NCBI GenBank assembly: GCA_963791225.1 | Contig: CAWBRV010000008.1 | Location: 1,116,001 to 1,180,000 of the forward strand | Direction: 5' to 3' | Length of the DNA: 64,000 nucleotides | Source of the DNA: PALSA-612 sp963791225 | Lineage (GTDB): Bacteria > Actinomycetota > Thermoleophilia > Gaiellales > Gaiellaceae | Part shown: in pieces, positions 1 through 8,091 of the stretch | Position numbering within the stretch: position 1 is the first letter of the stretch | Layout of the letters: the number at the start of each line of letters is the position of its first letter | Made by a program: the position numbers and the translations under genes | The notes under the pieces: generated by a model | The model's database searches: none | Told to the model about the DNA's origin: nothing | Seen by the model: the letters and a program-made list of their open reading frames with translations, nothing else

Positions 1-1
1 G

Positions 2-349
2 AGTTCGTGCTACGCGAGCTGCGCGGCGAACTGGCCGCCGTACCTGACGACCGGGAAGCCGAAGGCCGGCGCGGGCGCCAGTGCGTCGAAGCTCGGCACG
101 ACCAAGCGCACGAATGGAACGCTCCAGGTCACGTACAACAAGCATCCGCTGTACTGGTTCAAGTTCGACAAGGCGGCCGGCTCGACAAAGGGCCAGGACG
201 TCCATGCCTTCGGCGGTGACTGGTACGCGGTCACGGCCAAGGGCACTGCGGTCCAGCCCGCTGCGCCCTCGGGCGGCGGCGGCTACGGCGGCGGCGGCGG
301 CTCGACCGGCCCGACCGGTAGTGGCGGCACCGGCGGCTACGCGCCCTAG
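2..349 (+). CDS. Secreted Yx(FWY)xxD-motif repeat protein, 3' part only
   Basis: The frame is open from the window edge to a TAG at 347-349, so the start lies upstream. About 115 residues are visible. They include a CAANWPPYL segment, a GTTKRTNGTLQVTY segment and HPLYWFKFDKAAG, followed by GGDWYAV and a Gly/Ser/Tyr-rich tail ending GGTGGYAP. This arrangement is that of COG4315-type predicted lipoproteins (conserved Yx[FWY]xxD), which are exported and of unknown biochemical role. The two cysteines near the visible start fit the SC-x-x-SC cluster of that family. The low-complexity glycine tail suggests a flexible surface extension. A strong hairpin follows 30 bases later. The family call is by recognition; export cannot be checked because the N-terminus is missing. 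Confidence 0.75.
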   Translation, partial: SSCYASCAANWPPYLTTGKPKAGAGASASKLGTTKRTNGTLQVTYNKHPLYWFKFDKAAGSTKGQDVHAFGGDWYAVTAKGTAVQPAAPSGGGGYGGGGGSTGPTGSGGTGGYAP

Positions 350-378
350 ACACCGCTCTTTCGCATCGTCACACGCAG

Positions 379-412
379 AGCCTGGAGGCCGCCACCGAGC
401 GGCCTCCAGGCT
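379..412 (+). terminator. Perfect 14-bp hairpin after the Yx(FWY)xxD gene
   Basis: AGCCTGGAGGCCGC at 379-392 and its exact reverse complement at 399-412 are separated by the six-base loop CACCGA. It lies 30 bases past the stop codon at 349. There is no clear T-run after it, so it may work as a GC-rich hairpin terminator or RNA 3'-end stabiliser. Confidence 0.65.
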
Positions 413-724
413 TCTCGCGACCTCTTGGCTGCTGCTCGGCTACCTGCGCAGGTGAGTACCCGTTCGCTTCTCGACCGTGATCGCCGACAACGCGAGCACG
501 GAGGGATCGCTCGCCCCGGCCCGTCAGTCGATCCACTCGGTGCGCCCTGCCCCGGACGCGACTTTGCCCGTGAGGGCGCTGGTCCACTCCCCACCCAGGG
601 TGGGGAAGATGTCCACCCGCCACCCGGCGTCGACGCTATCGACGAAGTGCGCACGAATGTGTGCCCGAGGTGTGACGATTGTGCAACTTTGCGTCCACAG
701 GGCGCTGTACGGGGCAGGTCGCGG
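413..724. other. 312-bp intergenic stretch with one palindrome, no gene seen
   Basis: I see no convincing coding frame here: the open frames have no recognisable motif or fitting codon bias. It holds a near-perfect palindrome, TCCCCACCC at 588-596 and GGGTGGGGA at 598-606 around a single A. The palindrome could be an operator or part of the convergent terminator region, since the gene on the right ends leftward at 725. Confidence 0.5.
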
Positions 725-1210
725 CTAGCCCTTGGCCGCCTCCGCCGCGTACAGCCTGAGCAGCCCGCTCCAGCCTTCCGGGCTGTCGATCCCATCGTGC
801 ACCGCCTGTGCCCGCTCGCCGTGGATCTCGAGGCCGCGGTGAACGAGGTCGACGCGGGTCGTGTCCGGGCCCTCCGCGACGAACTGCACCTCGAGCTCGG
901 TCGCCTTCGCCGGGTCCGGGTTGTACTTCCAGTCGGCGTCGAGATGCCACGCGAGCAGGACGCGCGCCGGCGGCTCCCACTCCAGCACCCGACCCCAGTC
1001 GCACTCCGTCCCGTCCGGGGCCCGCTCGAACCAGCGCCCGCCGGCCAGCGGCTCGATGACCACGGCCTCGGGTGCCGTCTCGCCGATGTGGTGGCTGTCG
1101 CGCATCCACCAGTCGGACATGCCGGTCGTGAACACGTCGAACGCGCGCCGCTGCGGAGCGGCGACCGTGATCGTCTTGTGGACGGCGAGATCGGTCACGT
1201 CTTGCACCAT
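725..1210 (-). CDS. SRPBCC (Aha1-like) domain protein
   Basis: This 161-residue protein has the AHSA1/SRPBCC lipid- or ligand-binding helix-grip fold. The N-terminus 'VHKTITVAAPQRRAFDVFTT' opens the first strand, a GGRWFERAPDG loop follows, and 'WGRVLEWEPPARVLLAWHL' is typical of activator-of-Hsp90-homologue-1 like proteins. Its start codon overlaps the stop of the upstream ArsR gene (TGATG), so the two are translated together. ArsR-SRPBCC pairs of this kind are common in actinobacteria. The ligand is unknown. The protein is likely cytoplasmic, since no signal or membrane segment is visible. Confidence 0.85.
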   Translation of the reverse strand: MVQDVTDLAVHKTITVAAPQRRAFDVFTTGMSDWWMRDSHHIGETAPEAVVIEPLAGGRWFERAPDGTECDWGRVLEWEPPARVLLAWHLDADWKYNPDPAKATELEVQFVAEGPDTTRVDLVHRGLEIHGERAQAVHDGIDSPEGWSGLLRLYAAEAAKG

Positions 1211-1527
1211 CACTCCTCCTTCGAGTCCTGCTCCGCCGCGGCCTTGAACGCGGCGAGAGACTGTGTCCAGAACCGGTCGACGTAGGCGCGGAGGGCGCCG
1301 ACGCCGTCCGGGTCGAGCTGGTAGAGCCGCCGCGTCCCGACCGGGCGGTCGAAGACGAGGCCTGCGTCCTTCAGCACGCGCAGGTGCTGGGACACCGCGG
1401 GTCGCGTCACCGGCAGTTCTTCGGCGAGCTCGCCCACCGAGCACGGGCCGCGTGCGAGCCGTTCGAAGATCGCCCGCCGCGTCGCGTCGCCGAGGACACC
1501 AATGCCGTTCTCTCGGTAAGTATTCAC
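1210..1527 (-). CDS. ArsR/SmtB-family winged-helix repressor
   Basis: This 105-residue protein is a single winged-helix domain. 'GDATRRAIFERLARGPCSVGELAEELPVTRPAVSQHLRVLKDAGLV' gives the usual ArsR helix-turn-helix (roughly residues 27-60), followed by the beta-wing RPVGTRRLYQL. No CxC metal site is present, so it belongs to the non-metal ArsR group usually paired with SRPBCC proteins. The start is GTG at 1527, because a near-consensus promoter places transcription start at or within two bases of it, implying a leaderless message. An inverted repeat over the -10 box suggests autorepression. Confidence 0.88.
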   Translation of the reverse strand: MNTYRENGIGVLGDATRRAIFERLARGPCSVGELAEELPVTRPAVSQHLRVLKDAGLVFDRPVGTRRLYQLDPDGVGALRAYVDRFWTQSLAAFKAAAEQDSKEE

Positions 1528-1532
1528 TAACC

Positions 1533-1565
1533 GTAAGTATAGACTTACATTTACTGGGACGTCAA
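1533..1565 (-). promoter_or_regulatory. arsR promoter with overlapping operator
   Basis: On the minus strand there is a -35 box TTGACG (1565-1560), an 18-base spacer and a -10 box TATACT (1541-1536). The GTG start lies 8 bases past the -10. A perfect inverted repeat GTAAGT-ATAG-ACTTAC (1533-1548) covers the -10 box, and a further half-site GTAAGT sits at 1516-1521. This is a well-formed autoregulated ArsR operator-promoter. Confidence 0.75.
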
Positions 1566-1608
1566 GCCACCGGCTGCCGGCGCAACGGAAGACGTTCGCG
1601 CGCGCTGC

Positions 1609-2052
1609 TCAGGTGGGATCGAGGTACGCGCAGCGGCGAGGGTCGCCGGGGAGCGGCGACGGGCCGAGCCTGGCGACGACGTGCTCCGCACCGGCGATCG
1701 AGAGCCGGGTTCCGGCTTCGGGTGCATTTCCCTCGGCCGCGTGCAGACCGTAGCCGCCCGGCGTCCAGACGAAGATGAGGTAGGTCGCGCCCGGCTCAGG
1801 CTCACGTTCTGGCTCGGGCTCCGCGGCGGCGGCGCCGTTGCTCTCCGCGATCGCCTCCTCGAGGCGCCCAACCTGCGCCGCCTTCGCGGCGGCGGCCAGC
1901 TCGAGCTGCATGATTGCCGCCTGCGTTCGCTCGATCGCCGCCTCGTGCTCGGAGTCGCGGAAGAGCCGCCGGCCAAGGCGGTCGCGGCGCGCGGGACCGT
2001 TGGCCCGGTCGGGCCAGTGTGGCCAGTCGGCTCGTGTCCGATCGACGTCCAT
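1609..2052 (-). CDS. Conserved hypothetical protein with coiled coil
   Basis: This is a 147-residue protein. Residues ~33-70 are Ala/Glu-rich and predicted helical (EAAIERTQAAIMQLELAAAA), likely a coiled coil. A Pro/Glu linker (~80-88) follows. The C-terminal ~55 residues form a compact domain, with 'YLIFVWTPGGYGL' and ending 'GPSPLPGDPRRCAYLDPT'. I recognise this tail as a recurrent domain in Thermoleophilia-like actinobacterial proteins but know no function. It has no signal peptide. The codon use matches its neighbours, which supports it as real. Its ATG at 2052 lies 68 bases past the stop of the dienelactone hydrolase, so the two may be co-transcribed. Confidence 0.65.
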   Translation of the reverse strand: MDVDRTRADWPHWPDRANGPARRDRLGRRLFRDSEHEAAIERTQAAIMQLELAAAAKAAQVGRLEEAIAESNGAAAAEPEPEREPEPGATYLIFVWTPGGYGLHAAEGNAPEAGTRLSIAGAEHVVARLGPSPLPGDPRRCAYLDPT

Positions 2053-2120
2053 GGTCGGGTCGGCGCGATCGTTTGCGCCGCCCGTGACGTTCGTGATCGG
2101 CGGCGGAAGCCCTGCTCCGG

Positions 2121-2882
2121 CTAGCTGCTAGCGTGCCGGTCGAGGAACGCGACGACGCGGGCCCAGGCGTCGTTGGAGGCGGCCGCGAAGTCCTCCTGGC
2201 GCCGGTCGAAGAAGCTGTGCGGCGCACCGTCGTACGTGACCAGCTCGTGCACGACGCCGGCCGCATCGAGCGCCTGGTCGAACGCCTCGTTGTCCTCGGC
2301 GGTGATGTGCTGGTCGTCGCCCGCCTGGAGCGCGAGGATCGGACAGGTCATCTCGCCTGCACGCTGCGCCGGGCCCGGCGTCCCGTCCTGCCCCTGGCCG
2401 GGTCGGCCGTAGAAGCCGACCGCGCCTGCGAGCCCGTGGCCACCGGTCGCGGACAGCCACGACTGGCGCCCGCCCATGCAGAAGCCGACGGTGAAGACCG
2501 ACTCGACGCCGGCGCGCATCCGCAGCCACTCGACCGCGGTGCCGACGTCCGCCTGGATCCCGTCGCCCGTCGTCGCCTGGACGTGCGGCATGTACTCGAA
2601 GTCCGCGTCACGCTTGCCGACGCCGGCCGTGCGCCCAAAGTAGTCGAACGCGATCGCTGCATAGCCGCGTTCGGCGAAGCGCAGTGCGAGCTCCTCGTAG
2701 AAGCGGTAGAGGCCGCGGACGTCGGGCAGGATCACGACGCCGGTCGAGGCCGCCTCGTCGGGAAGCGCGGCGAACGCGGCGAAGCGGTTGCCGTCGCGCG
2801 CCTCCAGCACGAGCTCGTCGTGCGAGAGCGCCGCGCCCGAGATGACCGGGATCGGTGGGAAGGAGTCGTGGTCGAAGCACAT
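2121..2882 (-). CDS. Dienelactone hydrolase family protein
   Basis: This 253-residue alpha/beta-hydrolase has the cysteine nucleophile elbow GFCMGG (Cys135). An acidic triad member lies in AGDDQHI (Asp189/190) and the triad histidine in GAPHSFFD (His222). 'VVILPDVRGLYRFYEELALRFAERGYAAIAFDYFGR' matches the DLH core. Family members hydrolyse dienelactones in chlorocatechol breakdown or other esters. No aromatic-degradation genes adjoin, so the substrate is open. Cytoplasmic. Confidence 0.88.
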   Translation of the reverse strand: MCFDHDSFPPIPVISGAALSHDELVLEARDGNRFAAFAALPDEAASTGVVILPDVRGLYRFYEELALRFAERGYAAIAFDYFGRTAGVGKRDADFEYMPHVQATTGDGIQADVGTAVEWLRMRAGVESVFTVGFCMGGRQSWLSATGGHGLAGAVGFYGRPGQGQDGTPGPAQRAGEMTCPILALQAGDDQHITAEDNEAFDQALDAAGVVHELVTYDGAPHSFFDRRQEDFAAASNDAWARVVAFLDRHASS

Positions 2883-2900
2883 GGCGGCGCCGAGGGTATC

Positions 2901-3175
2901 TCACTCGCCGCGCGCGCCGGCGGGACGTGCGTGCGGCACGAAGTCGCGGCGCCGCACGAGCGCGAAGCCGGCCGCCGCTCCCGCGAAGGCGACGAAACGC
3001 CGCGACGAGCAGGATGGCGTTCAGCCCCGAGACGAACGCGCTCCGTGCGGCATGGACGACCGCCGCCCTCACGCCGGGCGGTGCGGCGGCGATCGCCTGC
3101 TTCGTCGAGCCGGTCGCGACCTCCGAACCCGCGAGGGGGACCGCCCCAGCCCGCCGGTCCGACGGTCGGGGACAT
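2901..3175 (-). pseudogene. Relic of an MFS (EmrB/QacA-like) drug transporter C-terminus
   Basis: Reading leftward, one frame gives a typical transporter end: GAVPLAGSEVATG, then AIAAAPPGVRAAVVHAARSA and FVSGLNAILLVAA. Near position 2990 the homology jumps one base to another frame, FVAFAGAAAGFALVRRRDFV, ending at a TGA (2903-2901). The rest of the ~450-residue transporter is absent: the relic is cut off by the end of the phosphoesterase gene at 3176. This is a 5'-truncated, frameshifted remnant. The truncation is certain in this sequence, while the frameshift alone could be a sequencing error. Confidence 0.7.
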
Positions 3176-4744
3176 CTAGGGTGCGAGCAGGGGGAAGTAG
3201 TGCCAGGCGGCGTGTCTGATGAGGTCGAGGATGACCGAGGGTGTGGGTTCGGTGGTGGGGTCGTTGAGCTCTGCTGGCAGTTCGACTCCGAGTTCTTTGG
3301 CGTGTTCGACGATGCCTGGCCCGATGCTTTTGCCGAGTCCGCTGAGTCCCTTGTTGAGGGCGTCCTCGTCGAGATGCCATTCAGGGACGGGGAGGGCGGT
3401 GATGGTCGCCCATGTTTCTGGGTCGCGCGGCATGTCGAGGGTGAAGAGGTCGTCGAAGGTGCGTGCAGAGGCGTCGCGCTGGGTGAGAGGTTCGCCGAGG
3501 TCCCAGGCCTTCCGCAGGGTGGCGATCAGCGAGGTGTGGCGGTACTCGTCGTTGAACACGGATCCTTGCGGGACCCAGGGGCTGACGAGGATCGCCGGTA
3601 CGCGGTAACCGGATCGGTCGAACGTGAAGCCAAACTCGCCGGCAGGTCCGGTCTTTTCCGGCGGGGGTACTGGGCCTGGGGGTACGTGGTCGTAGGTTCC
3701 GCCCGGCTCGTCCCAGCCGATCAGCAGGGTCGTGTTCCAGACATTCGAGCCAGAATCAGACGTGCTTGAGCGGTAGGCGTTGAAGATGCGCTCGAGGAAG
3801 GCTTCGCCGGCCAGTAGCGAGGACGGAGCGTCGAACGCCTGGGCGTCGACGGTGACGCCCAGCGAACGACCGAATGCCGGGTGGTAGTCGCCGTGCCCGC
3901 CGATCATGTTCGGCTCGATCAGCGAAAAGTCGGGCAGCGTTCCAGCGGCCGCGTCTCGTTCGAACTCGGCGAACGGGACCACGTTCGTCGCCAGGCGATC
4001 CTTCAAGCGCGAGTAGTGGATGACGCCGTGAAACGACAGCGGCATCGGCTCCATGACGTAGATCTTCCAGCTCCTGCCGTGCTGCTCGAGCCGCTCGAAG
4101 ATCGTCTCCGCGTCGTTCTTGGTGAACCACTTCTTCACCGGGCCGTTCACGACGATCCCGGACGATGTCGCCGCCGTCCAGAAGGATCGGTTCATGAACG
4201 TCTGCGACGGCACCTCCGAAAACCAGTGATCGAAGACACCGAACTCACGCGCGATCCCGTTCAGCACCGGCAACTGCTCCGGCGTGTACCCGGTCATGAT
4301 CTGCGAGTACTCGTCGTAGGTCGGCTGACGGCCCATCTCGGCGGTGAACGTGCTGATGTAGTCGGTCACGAACCCGTCCATCGTCGGCGTCGCACCCGGT
4401 GGCGGCGCGTTCCACGGCGCAGTCACCTCCTCGCCGATCTTGAATCGGTTGTGCTCGTCGAGGACGTCGAACAGCTGCGTGTTCGTGTGGTACCACTCCT
4501 CGCCCGAGTCCGGGTTGGGCGCGTCCATATCCGTCCCGACCGTGTACGGCACCACCTTCCGCTCAGCACCATGCTCAGCCCAGTCAGGGATCGGGTTGCT
4601 CAACTCCTTCCCGACCACGCCCTCGAACGTCCTGCCGTCACCAGGGCTGTACAGATGCCCGAGCACATTGTCGAGAGAACGGTTCTCGAACAACACGACA
4701 ACCACGTGGTCAAGCGCGCCTGCCACGGTCACAGAGTCAGACAT
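3176..4744 (-). CDS. Phospholipase C-like phosphoesterase
   Basis: This 522-residue protein belongs to the phosphoesterase/acid phosphatase superfamily of bacterial non-haemolytic phospholipases C. It begins with the metal-site signature VVVVLFENRSLDNVLG. Later come SLIEPNMIGGHGDYHP, WDEPGGTYDHVPPG and RVPAILVSPW, the usual metal and active-site segments. The ATG at 4744 was chosen because GGAG lies six bases upstream. No Tat or Sec signal is visible, unlike many secreted relatives, so it may act in the cytoplasm or have lost its leader. The 3' half (3180-3800) uses noticeably more T/G-ending codons than its neighbours. It adjoins a transporter relic, which fits an acquired segment. Confidence 0.85.
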   Translation of the reverse strand: MSDSVTVAGALDHVVVVLFENRSLDNVLGHLYSPGDGRTFEGVVGKELSNPIPDWAEHGAERKVVPYTVGTDMDAPNPDSGEEWYHTNTQLFDVLDEHNRFKIGEEVTAPWNAPPPGATPTMDGFVTDYISTFTAEMGRQPTYDEYSQIMTGYTPEQLPVLNGIAREFGVFDHWFSEVPSQTFMNRSFWTAATSSGIVVNGPVKKWFTKNDAETIFERLEQHGRSWKIYVMEPMPLSFHGVIHYSRLKDRLATNVVPFAEFERDAAAGTLPDFSLIEPNMIGGHGDYHPAFGRSLGVTVDAQAFDAPSSLLAGEAFLERIFNAYRSSTSDSGSNVWNTTLLIGWDEPGGTYDHVPPGPVPPPEKTGPAGEFGFTFDRSGYRVPAILVSPWVPQGSVFNDEYRHTSLIATLRKAWDLGEPLTQRDASARTFDDLFTLDMPRDPETWATITALPVPEWHLDEDALNKGLSGLGKSIGPGIVEHAKELGVELPAELNDPTTEPTPSVILDLIRHAAWHYFPLLAP

Positions 4745-4845
4745 GTCTGTCTCCAATCCTTCTCTGGACGTATTCGTGCGCCAGCATCGTCGAGAGGGAC
4801 GAAGCGTCAGGTGCCGGGTCAGTCTCACATACCGACTCCCCGACT

Positions 4846-4883
4846 GGTCGTGGACGCGCTGCGCGGGCTGTCAGTCCACGACC
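4846..4883. repeat. 10-bp inverted repeat in intergenic region
   Basis: GGTCGTGGAC (4846-4855) and its exact complement GTCCACGACC (4874-4883) flank 18 bases. The gap 4745-4979 contains no gene I can support. The repeat may be a hairpin or an operator. Confidence 0.45.
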
Positions 4884-4979
4884 TGGCCGCTTTGAAGAAT
4901 GGTCGCCGGCATTCGGCCGACCGGCGGGCGGCTCAGCCCGGCCGGTCCATGTCCTACGTCTTCCCGGTCGGCGCCGTCT

Positions 4980-5615
4980 CTACCAGCGGTCCCAGTGCAC
5001 CATCGTGTCCAGCGGCTTGCGTTGCGCGGGCCGGAAGTCGGTGCCGATGGTGTAGGCGACGGGGAGCAGGGCCGCCTGCATGATCTCGTCGTAGGGGAGG
5101 CCGAGGATGTCCGCCGCCTCGCGCTCGAAGAAGAGGTGGAAGCTCGTCCAGCACGAGCCGAGGCCGCGCGAGCGTGCCGCGAGCATGAAGCTCCACGCGG
5201 CGGGGACGATCGTGCTCCAGCGACCGGACTGCAACGGGCCCGGCTGGCCGTCGGTCCGGCCCTCGATGCACGGGATCACGTGCACCGGCACCTCGTGAAT
5301 GTGGTCGACGAGATGGAGGACTGACTCGAGCAGGCGCCGGCGTGCCGGCGGCAGGTCGCTCATCGCAGCCGGGTCGATCCGGCCCAGGTACTTGCGGCCG
5401 CCCTCGCGCCAGAGCTCGCCGAGCGCCGCGCGCTGCGCCGCGTCCGTCACGACGACGAAGTGCCAGTCCTCTCGGTAGCTCGCGGTCGGGGCCTGCTGGG
5501 CGAGCAAGAGACATTCCTCCAGCACCTCGCGCTCGACCGGACGGGTCAGGTCGAGCCGGCGGCGGACGCACCGCGTCGTCGAAAGCAGCTCGTCGATCGA
5601 GAGGTCGAGGATCAT
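4980..5615 (-). CDS. Nitroreductase family oxidoreductase
   Basis: This 211-residue FMN-dependent nitroreductase-fold protein begins with LLSTTRCVRRRLDLTRPVE, the usual R-x-x-R FMN phosphate contact. It continues QAPTASYREDWHFVVVTD and GLGSCWTSFHLFF, matching the family glycine/cofactor loop. It ends with an ARPAQRKPLD-like nitroreductase tail (FRPAQRKPLDTMVHW). Such enzymes reduce nitro groups, quinones or F420/FMN-linked substrates with NAD(P)H. It diverges from the dodecin gene with 45 bases between starts, and both are flavin-related. Confidence 0.83.
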   Translation of the reverse strand: MILDLSIDELLSTTRCVRRRLDLTRPVEREVLEECLLLAQQAPTASYREDWHFVVVTDAAQRAALGELWREGGRKYLGRIDPAAMSDLPPARRRLLESVLHLVDHIHEVPVHVIPCIEGRTDGQPGPLQSGRWSTIVPAAWSFMLAARSRGLGSCWTSFHLFFEREAADILGLPYDEIMQAALLPVAYTIGTDFRPAQRKPLDTMVHWDRW

Positions 5616-5660
5616 CTACGCTCCGCCGGCATGACCGCACAATAAGGAAAGGAGAGAGAC

Positions 5661-5864
5661 ATGGCCGTGGTCAAGATCATCGAGCTGGTCGGAAGCTCGA
5701 CGTCGAGCTCTGACGACGCTGTCCAGCAGGCGCTCGCGGAGGCTCGGAAGACGCTCCGCAACATCAAGGCCGTCGACGTCGTCTCGACCGGGCTGCGCGG
5801 CGACTCGCTCGACGAGTGGCGAGCGCACGTGCGGGTCGCCTTCCTCGTCGAGAGCGTCGACTGA
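5661..5864 (+). CDS. Dodecin (flavin-binding small protein)
   Basis: This 67-residue protein is full length for dodecin. MAVVKIIELVGSSTSSSDDA is the hallmark first strand and loop, followed by one helix (VQQALAEARKTL) and two strands ending VRVAFLVES. Dodecins form hollow dodecamers that store riboflavin/FMN or coenzyme A and quench flavin photochemistry. A strong Shine-Dalgarno (AAGGAAAGGAG) precedes the ATG. It lies divergent to a flavin-dependent nitroreductase. Confidence 0.93.
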   Translation: MAVVKIIELVGSSTSSSDDAVQQALAEARKTLRNIKAVDVVSTGLRGDSLDEWRAHVRVAFLVESVD

Positions 5865-5915
5865 GACCGGTCCCGGACCGGCGGACGGCGCGCCGGACCG
5901 GGACCAGAACGAGCC

Positions 5916-7691
5916 TCAGCGGGTGACGCTCAGCTGGGACGCTTTCGTCCCGCCTGCGTAGGCGCCCGCGATCGACACCGACGTGGCGCGCATGACCGGC
6001 CGCGTGGCGATCGTGAACGTCGCGGCCGTCGACCCCGCCTTGATCGTGACGCTCGGCGGAACGGTCGCCACGCTCGGCTGGCTGCTCGTGAGCCTGACGA
6101 CGGCGCCGTTCCCGGAAGCAGCGGCCGTCAGCTTGACGGTGCCGGTTGCCCGCGATCCGCCCCGGACCTGGGGCGGCGAGACCGACAACGACCCGAGTGC
6201 GGCACCCGGCGGCGGCGGCGGTGGTGACTGGCCACCGCTCGTGTCCACCGCGTACAGGTACGCATACTGGTCGGGACTGTCGGGTGCCGAGACGAAGGTC
6301 CCGAAGTACACGGTCTTTCCGTCGGCGGCGAACCGTGGTCGAGATTCCACAACCTGGTAGCCGCCGTTCTCGGACGGCAGCGCCAGATCCCACTGCACGT
6401 GGCCGTCCGCGGCGCCGAAGTCGCGCACGGAACCGGGCTGACCGTAGTTCGGCGCGTCCCCGGCGATGATCTGCGTGTTCTGCGGGTCGACGGTCGGGTG
6501 CTGCAGAACCCCTCCGTCGAACTTCGTCCACTTCAGTGTCCCGTTCGGATTGACCGCGTCGAGGTAGCTGAGGCTGCGGCCGAGGTAGATCGTCCCGTCC
6601 GTGCCGACCGTGGGCTCCGACGCACCGTTCGACGGCCACGGCGACGAGGTCCATCTGATCGCGCCGCCCGCCGCGTCGAAGGCGAACAGCGTCGACCCGG
6701 TTGCTCCCCAGGTGGTCATGTACACGGTGCCATCGGGGCCGACCACGGGTTGGCGCTGGCCCTGCATTCCGCCGTTGTCGACGCCGCCGGCCGCCACGGC
6801 CCATTGCTGCTGGCCGCCGAGTGACAGCGCGAACGTCGTGCCGGCCCCGACGCCGAACTCGTCGAAGGAGGCGTAGAGCCGGCCCTGCCCGAACACGATC
6901 TCGGCGCCGAGTTGACCGTACTCCATGAAGATCGGATCGCCGGGGTTGCTCCACAGGAGCTGTCCCGTGGGAGAGAGCGCGAAGGCGCCCAGGCCGCCGA
7001 AGTCGGTGATGACGTAGACGTTGCCGTCCGGTCCGACCGTCGGGCCGGCGATCACTCCCTGGCCGCCCTCCGGCTCGGTGAACGTCCACTTGACGGCTCC
7101 GTTCGAGGCGATCGCCGTGATCGTGTTCGAAGACCCGACGTACGTCGTGCCGTCGGCGCCGATCGACGGCGGACCGCTCGACCCGGCTCTGACGACCCAC
7201 TTGAGGCCGCCGTCGGGCGTCAGCGCGTAGACGTTCCCCATCGCGTCGACGGCGACGACCGTTCCGTCAGGCCCGACTGCGGGCCGCTGATAGAGATAGC
7301 CGTACTGCGCGTCGACCTGGAAGCGCCACCTGACCCGCCCGTTCGACTGGCGGAGCGTGACCGACAGGGGCAGCGCGTTGCTGGCGACGCCGGAAACGAC
7401 GACCTGGACGTCGGCGCCGCCGAGCGCCGTCCCCTCAGGAACGTAGCCCACGACCAGCGTGTCCGACCAGCGTGTCACCGGCGCCGCCAGACCGCCGATC
7501 GTCAGCGTGCTCGACGCCTTCGTCGCACCGAAGCCAATGCCCGAGACGAGCAGGCGGCCGCTACGCGGAAGCGTGCTCGCCGACAAGGACGTGATCGCGG
7601 GACCGCCGGCGGCTCGTGCCACGTCGAGCCTCGCGACGGCGGCGGACGAAAGTCCGATCGCGAGCATGAGAACGATCGCAAATCTCCTCAC
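5916..7691 (-). CDS. Secreted PQQ-type beta-propeller protein with IPT/TIG domain
   Basis: This is a 591-residue exported protein. The GTG at 7691 was chosen because GGAGG lies seven bases upstream. It starts VRRFAIVLMLAIGLSSAA, a signal peptide. Residues ~30-110 form an IPT/TIG Ig-like domain (ITSLSASTLPRSGRLLVSGI). Then come about seven or eight PQQ/pyrrolo-quinoline-like repeats of the form VGPDGTVY...W, a beta-propeller with no sign of catalytic quinoprotein residues. A proline stretch (PPPPPP) leads into a C-terminal Ig-like domain (SLSVSPPQVRGGSRATGTV) that may contact the cell surface. It is likely an extracellular binding or structural protein. Ligand unknown. Confidence 0.8.
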   Translation of the reverse strand: MRRFAIVLMLAIGLSSAAVARLDVARAAGGPAITSLSASTLPRSGRLLVSGIGFGATKASSTLTIGGLAAPVTRWSDTLVVGYVPEGTALGGADVQVVVSGVASNALPLSVTLRQSNGRVRWRFQVDAQYGYLYQRPAVGPDGTVVAVDAMGNVYALTPDGGLKWVVRAGSSGPPSIGADGTTYVGSSNTITAIASNGAVKWTFTEPEGGQGVIAGPTVGPDGNVYVITDFGGLGAFALSPTGQLLWSNPGDPIFMEYGQLGAEIVFGQGRLYASFDEFGVGAGTTFALSLGGQQQWAVAAGGVDNGGMQGQRQPVVGPDGTVYMTTWGATGSTLFAFDAAGGAIRWTSSPWPSNGASEPTVGTDGTIYLGRSLSYLDAVNPNGTLKWTKFDGGVLQHPTVDPQNTQIIAGDAPNYGQPGSVRDFGAADGHVQWDLALPSENGGYQVVESRPRFAADGKTVYFGTFVSAPDSPDQYAYLYAVDTSGGQSPPPPPPGAALGSLSVSPPQVRGGSRATGTVKLTAAASGNGAVVRLTSSQPSVATVPPSVTIKAGSTAATFTIATRPVMRATSVSIAGAYAGGTKASQLSVTR

Positions 7692-7787
7692 CTGTGCCTC
7701 CTTCGACTTCTGCCTGTCTGACACAAGTGGTACGGGGACAGCGTCGGTGGACGCATGCGGAGGACTGCCGATCCACGGCGCGGGGAA

Positions 7788-8027
7788 CTACTGACCCGAG
7801 GAGACCCAGGTGCCGAGACCACGCCGGGTCTCGACCAGCGAGTCGGCGCGAAGCAGGTTGTAGGCGGCGACGACGGTCGTCCGGCTGACGCACGCTGCCC
7901 GGGCCAGGTCGCGCTCCGAGGGGAGGCGCGTGCCGGGGGTGAGCTCGCCGGTTGTGATTCGTCCTCGCAGCTGGTCGGCGAGGCGGCGGTACTCCGCCAC
8001 GCCGACCTCGGTCGGGCACGTCGCCAT
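7788..8027 (-). pseudogene. Truncated MocR/GntR-type regulator (DNA-binding domain only)
   Basis: This 79-residue frame is a clean GntR winged helix: YRRLADQLRGRITTGELTPG, LPSERDLARAACVSRTTVV, AYNLLRADSLVETRRGLGTWV. The TTVVAAYNLL variant is typical of MocR/PdxR regulators, which carry a ~350-residue PLP-aminotransferase-like domain after the wing. Here the frame stops at TAG (7788) right after the wing, and the following bases do not resume the domain. It is either a decayed MocR gene or, less likely, a stand-alone binding domain. Confidence 0.6.
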
Positions 8028-8091
8028 GCCCGTACTACGCCCGCGACCTGCGGTGTGGTTTCGCCGGGCTAGGGCAGGACGCGGACGGCCG

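Noticed and set aside
2901..3175. Selenocysteine or programmed frameshift explanation for the MFS relic
   Set aside because: The break is a frame change rather than a TGA, most of the gene is missing and no slippery site stands out; decay is simpler.
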